Shown one piece after another: positions 26,805-35,239 of a stretch of 64,000 nt of DNA (within the stretch, counting starts at the first letter, position 1; each line of letters begins with the position of its first letter). The notes beneath the pieces were generated by a model, which ran no database searches, was not told where the DNA came from, and was given only the letters and a program-made list of their open reading frames with translations. The stretch comes from OLB4 sp002050165 (lineage in GTDB: Bacteria; Bacteroidota; Ignavibacteria; Tepidaquicellales; Tepidaquicellaceae), in the NCBI GenBank assembly GCA_030263475.1, contig SZPC01000003.1, positions 62,001-126,000 on the forward strand, written 5' to 3'. The position numbers and the translations under genes are program-made.

Positions 26805-27944
26805 ATGTGGGATCATATAATAGGACAAAATAGGCAGAAGCATATTTTAAAGGAGATTTTCCGGAACGGAAAAATTGCGCACGCCTATTTGTTTTATGGA
26901 ATAGAAGGTATTGGGAAAGATGCTGCCGCAATTGAATTTGGTAAATTATTGAACTGTGAAAACCCCGTGAAACAGAACCCTTGTGATCAATGCAAAAGCT
27001 GCCTTCAGTTCAAAAGTTTTAATTCACCATACCTTTCGATAATTACAGCTTTGCCTTCGCTTAAAGATGAATCCTCCGATTTCGATCAGCCAACTGTGAA
27101 GACAAAAAAAACTGATCCATTAACTGATGCGTTGACAGCGGAATTGGCAGAGAAATCCAGAAATCCATATCACAGAATAAGTATCCCGAAGGCGAACAAT
27201 ATACTCATTGACAGCATTAGAAAGATGAAAAATGATGCTTACCTTACTGGCGCGACCGGAAAGAGAAAAGTGTTTGTAATCTCCGAAGCGGATAAAATGA
27301 ACCCACAGGCATCAAACGCGTTTCTTAAAGTGCTTGAAGAACCACCGAAGAACTCAATTTTCATTTTAACCACATCTCGGCCAGACTCAATCCTGCCGAC
27401 GATTTCAGGGAGGTGTCAGAAAATTCGATTCGATAACCTCTCAACTGCGGAAATTGATTCATATATAACCCGACTAAATCCCGTACTTTCGAAATCAGAC
27501 AGGGAAATAATTTCTCGCCTTTCTGAGGGAAGTATTTTAAGGTGCAACGAAATACTGAATAACGATATTCCGAAATTAAAGAACTCTGTTGTTAGCTGTT
27601 TGTTGCATCTTCTGAAAGGTGAATATAACAGTTTAGGAAATGAGGTCAATGTGCTAATCGCCTCAAAGGATAAAGCTACCATCCGTTCTTTTTTAATGTT
27701 ATTAAATATCTGGTTCAGAGATGTTGCGCTTGTCAAATCGGGTTTAACAAGAGGTTTTATGTTTCAGGATATTGAAAAAAGAATAATCAATTTCTCAACA
27801 AACTTTGAATTGAACACTTACAGGATTATCAGAATAATTGAAGATGCATCTGCTGAACTCGATAATAACGTAAACCCTGAATTGTTATTGTTCAAACTTT
27901 TTTATTCAATAAAAATTGAACTAAAGCGAAAATCAAAAATGTAA
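26805..27944 (+). CDS. holB: DNA polymerase III subunit delta'
   Basis: Clamp-loader subunit (379 residues). The AAA+ domain carries a P-loop variant GIEGIGKD, where the usual Ser/Thr is Asp, in line with delta' often not hydrolysing ATP. A zinc module of four cysteines (51, 60, 63, 66; CDQCKSC) follows. EADKMNPQASNAFLKVLEEPP and the sensor 1 sequence TTSRPDSILPTISGRC are highly typical. An insertion rich in Asp, Lys and Thr lies between about 85 and 120. The C-terminal third is the helical collar domain. It starts two bases after the barrel-protein gene and is convergent with the lipoprotein gene downstream. Confidence 0.93.
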   Translation: MWDHIIGQNRQKHILKEIFRNGKIAHAYLFYGIEGIGKDAAAIEFGKLLNCENPVKQNPCDQCKSCLQFKSFNSPYLSIITALPSLKDESSDFDQPTVKTKKTDPLTDALTAELAEKSRNPYHRISIPKANNILIDSIRKMKNDAYLTGATGKRKVFVISEADKMNPQASNAFLKVLEEPPKNSIFILTTSRPDSILPTISGRCQKIRFDNLSTAEIDSYITRLNPVLSKSDREIISRLSEGSILRCNEILNNDIPKLKNSVVSCLLHLLKGEYNSLGNEVNVLIASKDKATIRSFLMLLNIWFRDVALVKSGLTRGFMFQDIEKRIINFSTNFELNTYRIIRIIEDASAELDNNVNPELLLFKLFYSIKIELKRKSKM

Positions 27945-28006
27945 AGCATCGGCTAACAAATACTCCTGTTTAAATTCAGGTTGGGTTCAAAACGTATAAT
28001 TTATTT

Positions 28007-29371
28007 TCAAAATCTGATAAACACATTTTCAATTTCCCATCGCTCTCTGATATTTAAAATCTCGTGATAAAAAAAGAATGGTTCTGATAATTCAAACGGG
28101 AAATAGCTACCTTTATTGAACCTGCCGTTACCGTCAACATCAATAAAGCTGAAAAGCCGGTACTTCCCTTCCGGGACAAGATCAAACCTGAAACGTCCGC
28201 TATATTCCGGGTTTTCCGTGATTGTAAATAATCCCTCTGTCGTTGGCATCAATCTTATAACGACTCTATGTTGAAACTCAGTTTTGTTCGTAACGCTTCC
28301 TTCAACTACTCCAGCATTATCCCTTTCGATAACGGAGAAGTTAATTGTATCAGCAGTTTCCTTAGTAATAAATGTTAATTTACCTTTCTGACCCGGTTCG
28401 AACTTTTGCACCGGGAAAATCTGAATGACTGAATCAGAAACCGGATTGAATACTAATTTGCTTTCGACTGTTTCACCATTTAAAAACAACTTCAAATCCG
28501 AACGCAATTGATCAAAAGGTAATTTCTTATTTTTTATATATGAATTGAAAATTATTCCGACCGGTAAATTCTCAGCGCTATTTTTGATGTTAATGTACAA
28601 TCCTGTAGTCCCAACGGGGAACAATGTTTTAAGATATGAAACAGAATTCAATTCATCTTCAACTTCGAAGAAATTAAAGTCAACTCCTGCAATTGATGAA
28701 TCTTCATTTACAAAAGTTTTCTTAAAAGAAACTGAAACTTTATCGAGGTTTTCATTAAAAATGAAATTGTTGTTTTCATCAATTACTGAAATCACTCTGT
28801 AATCTCCACCGGGGATATTTGATAAATTATAATTTCCATCACTACCCGGGATTGCGATAAAGTCCGGTTTAAGTCCGTCGGGATTAAAATTTTCTGATTT
28901 GTATTCAGTCAGATAAGCAAAGATTTTTATTTTGTTAAGAGTTGGAGCATAAATCGTACCTGATACTGAGGATTTATCAAGTTTTTCACCTGTTGAAAAT
29001 GCAAACTGAAATGGCATATCCATGTGATTACCCGCAATCCGATCTTTAACGCCGGTGCCGACAACAATTGTGTAGGTTCTATCCGGCAATAAATTCCCCG
29101 GGTATGTAAATGTAACTTCATTCCCGTCCCATTCAAATTCGGGCTTTGTATCTGTATCAGGTGTGATTAAAATGGATTCCTGAACGCTTCTTTTATCAAC
29201 GTCTTCATCAAAACGGATTATAATTTTATTGCCATGGAACGAAGTCGTATTTGGTAAGGGCGATACTTCAAGTACTACGGGACCTTTAGTATCCTCCGGT
29301 CCACCGGGTGGTGGCAACTGATTAGCACAACCCGACACGATAATCAAAAATGTTATTAAAAATCTTTTCAC
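28007..29371 (-). CDS. Ig-like domain lipoprotein
   Basis: Exported lipoprotein of 454 residues. The lipobox is VSGC (Cys16), followed by a Pro/Gly-rich PPPGGPEDTKGP typical of a widespread Bacteroidetes/Chlorobi family. An SbsA-type Ig-like domain (Big_5) spans about 30-130 (IIIRFDEDVDKRSV, FAFSTG). The rest is beta-rich, with two carboxypeptidase-regulatory or SdrD-B-like segments such as GGDYRVISVIDENNNF and EGKYRLFSFIDVDGNG, which resemble calcium-binding loops. No catalytic residues are evident, so a structural or adhesive surface role is likely. The start overlaps the stop of the histidine-kinase gene by four bases, so the two are translated together. Confidence 0.82.
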   Translation of the reverse strand: MKRFLITFLIIVSGCANQLPPPGGPEDTKGPVVLEVSPLPNTTSFHGNKIIIRFDEDVDKRSVQESILITPDTDTKPEFEWDGNEVTFTYPGNLLPDRTYTIVVGTGVKDRIAGNHMDMPFQFAFSTGEKLDKSSVSGTIYAPTLNKIKIFAYLTEYKSENFNPDGLKPDFIAIPGSDGNYNLSNIPGGDYRVISVIDENNNFIFNENLDKVSVSFKKTFVNEDSSIAGVDFNFFEVEDELNSVSYLKTLFPVGTTGLYINIKNSAENLPVGIIFNSYIKNKKLPFDQLRSDLKLFLNGETVESKLVFNPVSDSVIQIFPVQKFEPGQKGKLTFITKETADTINFSVIERDNAGVVEGSVTNKTEFQHRVVIRLMPTTEGLFTITENPEYSGRFRFDLVPEGKYRLFSFIDVDGNGRFNKGSYFPFELSEPFFFYHEILNIRERWEIENVFIRF

Positions 29372-32300
29372 AAAATATCTTGCTTTGATTCCTTATTGCC
29401 TTTAACAAGTCCAAACTTTAACTCAACCGTGGTACCGGAACCGAGTTTGCTGTCAAATGTTATTGAAGCTTTCATATCATCCAAGGCCTTTTTAGTAATA
29501 GTTAACCCTAATCCCATTCCGGTAGTCTTTGTAGAGAAGTTAGGTTCGAATAAATTATTTAAAATTTCTTCGCTCATACCACATCCATTATCTTTAATTA
29601 TAACGGTTGCCAAATTATTGCTCCCGAATGAGCGCACTTTAATTACACCGTTGCTCCCTCCAAACGATTGAAAGGAATTCTTAATTAAATTCTGAAATAC
29701 CCTGTTTAACTCTTGCTTATCGGCTATGATGTAAAGCGGCAAACTGCTAAAATCAATTTCAAACTTTACATTTTCATCCGCCGAGTAAAGCGAAATTACC
29801 TCACTCAAAACTTCATTCACGTTGAGCACTTCGTAATTTTTCGACGGTAGTTTTGCAAAGTTGGAAAATTCAGTTGCGATTTTACTGAGCTTGTCAATTT
29901 CGTTTGATATAAGCTTTTCGGTTTTCTTCAGGACAGATTCAAAGTTTGAAATCCCGTTTTTATTGTAAACGTCAACAAGGTGTTGAATAGAAAGCTTAAT
30001 CGGAGTGAGTGGATTTTTTATTTCATGAGCTACCCTTCGTGCGATATCTCTCCATGCTGCTTCCCTTTCAGCTTTTTTCAGTTCGGTTCTGGAACGATCC
30101 AACTCCTGTGTCATTTTATTAAATGACTTTATAAGATCACCAATCTCGTCATTTTTTTCAAGACTTATGACGCTCGGATTCCCACCACGTGAAAGTTTTT
30201 CCGTTGCACGCTTCAGTTCTAAAATCGGCAACGACATCCTTGTACTGAAATAACTAACCAGAATAAGCAGACCGATTATTGTCAAAATATAAATACCAAG
30301 AATAAAAGTTAGCGTCTTAGTCAGCTCTTCATTGATTTCATTTTGTTTATACACAAGTTGAGATGAAACAATTCCTGCCATCTTTCCGCTTGCATCGTAA
30401 TACGGTTCGTAACCGACGAGATATGAGAGCGTTCCGATATCCTGTGTTTTAATGAACAACTCCCTTCGCTGGTGGACAATATTGTAATAAGCTTCTTCAT
30501 CCAACCGGGAATCAAGTAAATCTGATTTATACAACTCCTCATTCGTTGTAGCAACAAGTTTCGACTTTATATATAGGTTAAAATTTTTATCCGCGTTTCC
30601 GAAAATCCCGGATAGTTTTGTAAAGAACAGTTCGTCATTGTTCTGAAATTCAGGTTCTGTTTGTTCCGTCAGTTTAACTGTCTGATTGATAAAGTTCAAA
30701 TCAGAGACCATCTGATTTTTGAGTGATTCTTCATTTTTTTCCAGTATAAAAGTTCTGGTATATATGGCAAGAACTATAATCGGGATAACGGAAACGGCGA
30801 GATATGAAAAAAATAACTTTTCCCTGAAATTAAATTTAATCGTCCGAAGTTTTGGAAGATTGCTTATTACAAGTATAGAAATGGAGAATACGTACAGCGA
30901 TACTGAGAATAAAATAAATTTGAGAAAATAAAACATTGCGAGCTGAACGTCATCGCGCTTCAAACTAACGGTGTATATGGTTTCCACTTTCTGACCGTTG
31001 TCATCAACTGATTCATTCAATACGTAAAATATCCGGTATTTTTCGTCATCGAAATTTTCAATTCGCCATCCGGTTTTATCATTGCTGTACCTTACCTGCT
31101 CCCTGAATCTGTCAAGCGAAACCGATGCAATTTTCGCAAGATCCGGATCATTCGAACTGACAACCTGACCATTAACATACTCAGTAATAACCGGTCGGGA
31201 TATTAACTTATCGAGCAAATTATCCCTCGTTTGGGTTTTAAATATATCGAACTTTGTAGGTTCAAGGAAATTCTTGGTTTCGTACTGAACTGTGAGCAAC
31301 AAATAACCAATCTTACTTTCAAAGATAGTGTTCCGAAGTTTTAACTTTTCCATCGGGGCAATTCCTACGAAATAATTCTCATCATCATTTTTAAGGATAG
31401 CAATATTTCCGAAAATAAACGGAGCATTTTCGCCACTGGTATTAATTTCGTCCTCCCAATAATCTGACTTTGCAGTAGTATCAGATTCCGACGGATTGAA
31501 TAATACTTCCTTCAAACCAATTTGATAACCTTTAGACAGAAGATTTTGTTTTAGAAAATTAATCACACTATCTTTGTTAAGCAGATTTTCCTCAAAATTG
31601 AAATCACTGAAAGACTGAAAATTCGTATCAAGTACCATCACCGACACGAGGTAATTTTCCGAACTTAGTTTACTTTCTGCCCAGAGGTAAAATGCAAGCC
31701 GGTCTTGCTTTTCAAGATCAATGAAAAAACTCTCCGCATCCGGTGTATTAACGAGGTTTGACAGCTCATCAACTAATATAAAGTTTATCCTCTCGTCTTC
31801 ATTTTCTGAAATTTTCTGACCTATTAACCGAACGTAACTCGTCTCCTGCGATATAATTTTCTGTAGTAGAATCGTTGGCGTAACAATAATGCAAATTAAA
31901 AACAGAAATGAAAAATTCTTCAACGATAAAAACTTCAAATTATTTGCAACCGGATCTAACCGCAAATATATGAACGCGAAAATAAAGACAAGTGTGATAA
32001 TTAATAGCCTCTGCATGTAATCAATTCCAGTTTTCGAAAACAGAGGTTCTAAGAACTGATTAAAGCTAAGGTAGGTAATGAAAAAAATAAAAATCAGATT
32101 TCTTTTGAAACCCCGCTTCCTGAAAACTTTTCTGCATAGATTTATATTGAATATTATTAGCGCTGATATCAGTACAAGCAAGGTAAATGTAATAATCAGA
32201 ACGACCGACTGAATAACAAACAACTGGGAGCTTGGTATTATTCTGAGTTTCTCGAGATAATTAATATTTGAATCGAAAATTATACTTTGAATTACCGTAC

Positions 32301-33516
32301 CATACAGGTCAATCAGAAACAATGCGGCAATAGTAATGATCAGGCTCACTATCACCAATTTTATCGCATTCATTTTTAAAAGAACTTTTAAACAGATGCG
32401 GGATTTCTTTATCAAGGTAAGGGAAAGGTAAACGGCAAAGAACAATACAAACAATGTTGTAATCAGAAGTTCACCTAACGATCTGACCACACCCCAACCG
32501 AATGTAGAGGCAAAATAAACAGGTGAAAACAACTCCGAATTAATTGTGTCAGTCGGAAACCCTATCTGTAACCAAGTGAACCGCAACAGCAAAAGAAAAA
32601 CTGCCAATAAAGAAATTTTAAAAAATGAATTTGGAAATATATTGAGGAGCTTAGTTACAATGTAAACTAATATTATGCTAAAAATTGCGTAAAGAATTGA
32701 GATGATCCTTGTTTCAAGCAAGCTGATATCCTGCAGGTACTGAAACTTGTTAATTTTCTCAAGTAGCAAAACGCAGAGTAAGCTTCCATTCAATCCGAAG
32801 ATGTCAATACTGGTTTTGTTGGTTAACTTGTTGGAATCGATAAATACCTTATGAGTAATTGAGTTTGCAGGATAAATTTCACACGAGGTTGAGGTAATTT
32901 TATTGATTTCTTCTGTAAAACCTTTATCGCGGAAAAACTTTGATTTTATTCTCGAGTTAATGTCTGCGAGTTCAGCAGCGACGACAACACCGATAATCTG
33001 ATTTGTACCCTGATCTTTAATAGGAAGATAAGCTAACAGAAATGTATTAAATCCCATTTCTTTTAAAACTGAAATGGTATCACCGTTCAAGGATTGTTGA
33101 AGCAAATAATATTCGTACGGTATATCCCGCCCTCTGAATCCGAGAGACTCCAGGCGCCTGTTCATTACTTCAATCGATCTGGAAGACGGAATTTCTTTAC
33201 TGAGCAAATAGTTTAAAAGCTCATTTGATTCATCTCTAACGATTAGATCAATTACCGTTTTATCGTTTGCATACGAATAGCCGAAGTTGATGAGATCATT
33301 GATTTTCAGGTCGAAGTAATTAACGACCTTCAATCTGTTTTCATCTGTTTTTTCAAGTGAAATTGAATTCCAGTTCTCATCTGCGTTCGCGACCACGAAA
33401 TTTCCAACAATTTTCACTACAATAATCCACAACAAAATAAAGAAAGCGATTAAAACGAAAATCTTTAACCGCTTTCTGAAAATTGTCTGAAAATTGTTTT
33501 TGTCTATCAGCGCCAT
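29368..33516 (-). CDS. Large NtrY-like membrane sensor histidine kinase
   Basis: Two-component sensor kinase of 1382 residues, almost twice the size of NtrY. Membrane segments lie at about 18-40, a block of roughly eight at 268-555, then 862-887, 900-925 and 1069-1091. They leave three soluble extracytoplasmic regions (about 41-265, 556-858 and 926-1068), the last Cache-like. A HAMP domain follows (about 1092-1145). The H box ARRVAHEIKNPLTPIKL puts the phosphorylated histidine at 1164; the N box is NLIKNSFQ, and the G boxes are DNGCGM and TGMGLGL. The H box is the NtrY type. No response regulator is adjacent. It shares an operon with a DUF4783 protein upstream and an Ig-like lipoprotein downstream. 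Confidence 0.9.
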   Translation of the reverse strand: MALIDKNNFQTIFRKRLKIFVLIAFFILLWIIVVKIVGNFVVANADENWNSISLEKTDENRLKVVNYFDLKINDLINFGYSYANDKTVIDLIVRDESNELLNYLLSKEIPSSRSIEVMNRRLESLGFRGRDIPYEYYLLQQSLNGDTISVLKEMGFNTFLLAYLPIKDQGTNQIIGVVVAAELADINSRIKSKFFRDKGFTEEINKITSTSCEIYPANSITHKVFIDSNKLTNKTSIDIFGLNGSLLCVLLLEKINKFQYLQDISLLETRIISILYAIFSIILVYIVTKLLNIFPNSFFKISLLAVFLLLLRFTWLQIGFPTDTINSELFSPVYFASTFGWGVVRSLGELLITTLFVLFFAVYLSLTLIKKSRICLKVLLKMNAIKLVIVSLIITIAALFLIDLYGTVIQSIIFDSNINYLEKLRIIPSSQLFVIQSVVLIITFTLLVLISALIIFNINLCRKVFRKRGFKRNLIFIFFITYLSFNQFLEPLFSKTGIDYMQRLLIITLVFIFAFIYLRLDPVANNLKFLSLKNFSFLFLICIIVTPTILLQKIISQETSYVRLIGQKISENEDERINFILVDELSNLVNTPDAESFFIDLEKQDRLAFYLWAESKLSSENYLVSVMVLDTNFQSFSDFNFEENLLNKDSVINFLKQNLLSKGYQIGLKEVLFNPSESDTTAKSDYWEDEINTSGENAPFIFGNIAILKNDDENYFVGIAPMEKLKLRNTIFESKIGYLLLTVQYETKNFLEPTKFDIFKTQTRDNLLDKLISRPVITEYVNGQVVSSNDPDLAKIASVSLDRFREQVRYSNDKTGWRIENFDDEKYRIFYVLNESVDDNGQKVETIYTVSLKRDDVQLAMFYFLKFILFSVSLYVFSISILVISNLPKLRTIKFNFREKLFFSYLAVSVIPIIVLAIYTRTFILEKNEESLKNQMVSDLNFINQTVKLTEQTEPEFQNNDELFFTKLSGIFGNADKNFNLYIKSKLVATTNEELYKSDLLDSRLDEEAYYNIVHQRRELFIKTQDIGTLSYLVGYEPYYDASGKMAGIVSSQLVYKQNEINEELTKTLTFILGIYILTIIGLLILVSYFSTRMSLPILELKRATEKLSRGGNPSVISLEKNDEIGDLIKSFNKMTQELDRSRTELKKAEREAAWRDIARRVAHEIKNPLTPIKLSIQHLVDVYNKNGISNFESVLKKTEKLISNEIDKLSKIATEFSNFAKLPSKNYEVLNVNEVLSEVISLYSADENVKFEIDFSSLPLYIIADKQELNRVFQNLIKNSFQSFGGSNGVIKVRSFGSNNLATVIIKDNGCGMSEEILNNLFEPNFSTKTTGMGLGLTITKKALDDMKASITFDSKLGSGTTVELKFGLVKGNKESKQDIL

Positions 33517-33535
33517 TTCATATATCAGGTTTAAC

Positions 33536-34009
33536 TCAATATAAATTAATCTGATCTATGAGCCACTTCTCATTTTTATAGCGGAGTGAAACAGAAAATG
33601 TGAGTTCAATGTTGCCCGCTCCTTTATTGTATCTGTAAGATCCGATAGCGAATGCATATTTAACATTTCTATGAGATCTGTAGTAACGCACACGGTTCAC
33701 GGGAAAGTAATTCAAAAAATCCAGAATTAATAATCCAGCCTGATTGGAACTGTAATACCCTTTTTCAACTGAAATCAGATTCAAATATACTTCGGAATCA
33801 AAATACAAGTTAATGAAATTAATATTGCTGTTTGAAAATCCTTTTGCTATATCTTCAAATGCCCGTTTGCACAGAAAATATTTTATACGCGTCTGCTCAT
33901 TCCGGTATTTTTTATCTGGCCACCAGCTATCCTGCGCATAAGTTTCTTTTGGTAAGAAAAAATAAAAAAGCAGGATTAAGAAAATCGTAAAATAAAGAGA
34001 AAATTTCAT
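33536..34009 (-). CDS. DUF4783-like exported protein
   Basis: About 157 residues with a signal peptide (MKFSLYFTIFLILLFYFFL, cleaved after TYAQ). The mature part resembles DUF4783/NTF2-like proteins of Bacteroidetes: IAKGFSNSN, then an ISVEKGYYSSNQAGLLILDFL stretch, then YRYNKGAGNIELTFSVSLRYKN and a C-terminal LIDQINLY. The function is unknown. The ATG at 34009 is preferred over the one at 34045, both because it gives a proper signal peptide and because a promoter-like element (34022-34052) covers the upstream ATG. It is the first gene of a three-gene operon with the large histidine kinase, 19 bases apart. Confidence 0.78.
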   Translation of the reverse strand: MKFSLYFTIFLILLFYFFLPKETYAQDSWWPDKKYRNEQTRIKYFLCKRAFEDIAKGFSNSNINFINLYFDSEVYLNLISVEKGYYSSNQAGLLILDFLNYFPVNRVRYYRSHRNVKYAFAIGSYRYNKGAGNIELTFSVSLRYKNEKWLIDQINLY

Positions 34010-34021
34010 AATTGACTGGAA

Positions 34022-34052
34022 ATAAGTTAAACAAAAAGTATTCATATTTCAA
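34022..34052 (-). promoter_or_regulatory. Candidate promoter of the DUF4783-kinase-lipoprotein operon (TTG-N20-TAACTTAT)
   Basis: On the minus strand TTG (34052-34050) is followed after exactly 20 bases by TAACTTAT (34029-34022). The predicted start of transcription, near 34016, is only a few bases before the ATG at 34009, giving a very short leader and excluding the upstream ATG at 34045. Confidence 0.5.
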
Positions 34053-34124
34053 TTTAGATTATTCAAGTTTTAGTGATGCTTAAACCTGATATCCACATTT
34101 CAAAAATCTGAAGTTTGTATTCCA

Positions 34125-34155
34125 TTGTAAAATTTTATTAAAAATTGTATGTTGA
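34125..34155 (+). promoter_or_regulatory. Candidate promoter of the tRNA gene (TTG-N20-TATGTTGA)
   Basis: TTG at 34125-34127, 20-base spacer, TATGTTGA at 34148-34155. The mature tRNA begins at 34163, so transcription would start right at or 1-3 bases before the tRNA. This position is the best internal support for the TTG-N20-TAnnTT pattern in this genome. Confidence 0.55.
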
Positions 34156-34162
34156 CTGCCTT

Positions 34163-34236
34163 ACCGGAGTAGCTCAGCTGGTTAGAGCGTCGGAATCATA
34201 ATCCGTAGGTCGGGGGTTCAAGTCCCTCCTCCGGTA
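34163..34236 (+). tRNA. tRNA with CAT anticodon (elongator Met, or Ile if lysidine-modified)
   Basis: A full cloverleaf is visible. The acceptor ACCGGAG pairs with CTCCGGT, and the discriminator is A236. The D stem is GCTC/GAGC. The anticodon loop ATCATAA (34195-34201) has CAT at 34197-34199, with one U-U mismatch at the top of the anticodon stem. The T loop is TTCAAGT with stem GGGGG/CCCTC. The first base pair is A-T and the anticodon stem lacks the three G-C pairs of initiators, so it is not initiator tRNA. CCA is not encoded. Elongator Met versus Ile(CAU) cannot be decided by eye. Confidence 0.93.
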
Positions 34237-34569
34237 CACATTAAGTTCTTCTCCAAACTTCACATATCAATCCCCTGATATAGATGGTTGCATTTTTTCC
34301 GGCCAACTTTCAAAGTTTCCAAATTTATTCATCACTTTGAAATGCTTGGTTATTTCTTTCCACAAACTCTGTTGATTCAATTAGGAATCTGCTAATACAT
34401 AAATTCTAATGTAAGTACTGAATTGTTTATATAACGTTTTCTAATTAAATTTATTTCCGTATGCAAAAATCTTTACTACATCCTCTTCCGGATTTTATTT
34501 CATTCCGATTTCGTTCAAAATCAAAAACAAATTCACTCACGAAACAACATTTACTAAAAGGAGGCTACA
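34237..34569. other. Intergenic region between the tRNA and sdhC
   Basis: About 330 A+T-rich bases without a convincing gene. A weak hairpin, ATATCA/TGATAT (34264-34281), follows the tRNA but has no T run. The sdhC promoter candidate lies at 34423-34453. The sdhC Shine-Dalgarno AGGAGG is at 34559-34564. Confidence 0.6.
34423..34453 (+). promoter_or_regulatory. Candidate promoter of sdhCAB (TTG-N20-TAAATTTA)
   Basis: TTG at 34423-34425 and TAAATTTA at 34446-34453, separated by 20 bases; seven of the eight positions of TAnnTTTG are met. The leader to the ATG at 34570 would be about 110 bases and ends in a strong AGGAGG. Confidence 0.5.
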
Positions 34570-35235
34570 ATGGGATGGTTCATTAAGTTTATTGATTCAT
34601 CCATCGGCAAAAAGATTGTAATGGCTCTCACAGGGTTATTCCTATCAATATTTTTAATTGCACACTTAGCGGGAAATTTACTTTTACTTGCGGGCGACGG
34701 TGGGGTTAAATTTGAGGAGTATGCAAACTTCATGGCAGAATCAGGAAATATTCCGGTCAGGATAGTGGAAATAGCGTTGTTCATTTTGCTTATCTATCAC
34801 ATAATAAACGGAATTCGAATTACATCCATAAATCGCAAAGCAAGAAACATTAAATATAAAAAAGTAGACGCATCTGCAAACAGCACTTTCTTTTCGCGGT
34901 TTATGATTCAAAGCGGTGGAATCATTTTCATTTTTCTCGTAATTCATCTGCGGTCATTTTTCTTTCCTTACAGGTTTTCGCACCCTGAGATAACAATGTA
35001 TGAAGCAGTAAAAACTGCTTTTGAGAATCCTTTGTATTCGGGATTTTACGTTTTTGCAATGGTGTTGCTCGCGTTTCATCTTAATCACGGTGTCCAAAGT
35101 GCTTTTCAAACGCTCGGATTATACGATAAGAAGATTACCCCGATAATAAAAAAAACAGGAACCGCGTTTGCAATTATAATTTGTTTAGCTTTTGCAATTA
35201 TACCGTTATATTTTTTAATGGGGATGGGAGAATAA
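34570..35235 (+). CDS. sdhC: Succinate dehydrogenase cytochrome b558 subunit
   Basis: Single large membrane anchor of a B. subtilis/Bacteroidetes-type succinate:quinone oxidoreductase (fumarate reductase family C), 221 residues with five membrane helices. Histidines in IAHLAGN, IYHIINGIR, VIHLRSF and AFHLNHGVQS are placed to bind two haems b, typical of dihaem enzymes that use menaquinone. There is no separate sdhD, as expected for this type. The start is backed by AGGAGG at 34559-34564. The flavoprotein gene starts four bases after its stop. Whether the enzyme works as a dehydrogenase or a reductase cannot be told from sequence. Confidence 0.93.
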   Translation: MGWFIKFIDSSIGKKIVMALTGLFLSIFLIAHLAGNLLLLAGDGGVKFEEYANFMAESGNIPVRIVEIALFILLIYHIINGIRITSINRKARNIKYKKVDASANSTFFSRFMIQSGGIIFIFLVIHLRSFFFPYRFSHPEITMYEAVKTAFENPLYSGFYVFAMVLLAFHLNHGVQSAFQTLGLYDKKITPIIKKTGTAFAIIICLAFAIIPLYFLMGMGE

Positions 35236-35239
35236 TAAC

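Noticed and set aside
34163..34236. tRNA(CAT) as initiator tRNA.
   Set aside because: The acceptor begins with a paired A-T, and the anticodon stem lacks the three consecutive G-C pairs typical of initiator tRNA.
34264..34281. ATATCA/TGATAT hairpin after the tRNA as a terminator.
   Set aside because: The stem is weak, A+T only apart from one pair, and is not directly followed by a T run.
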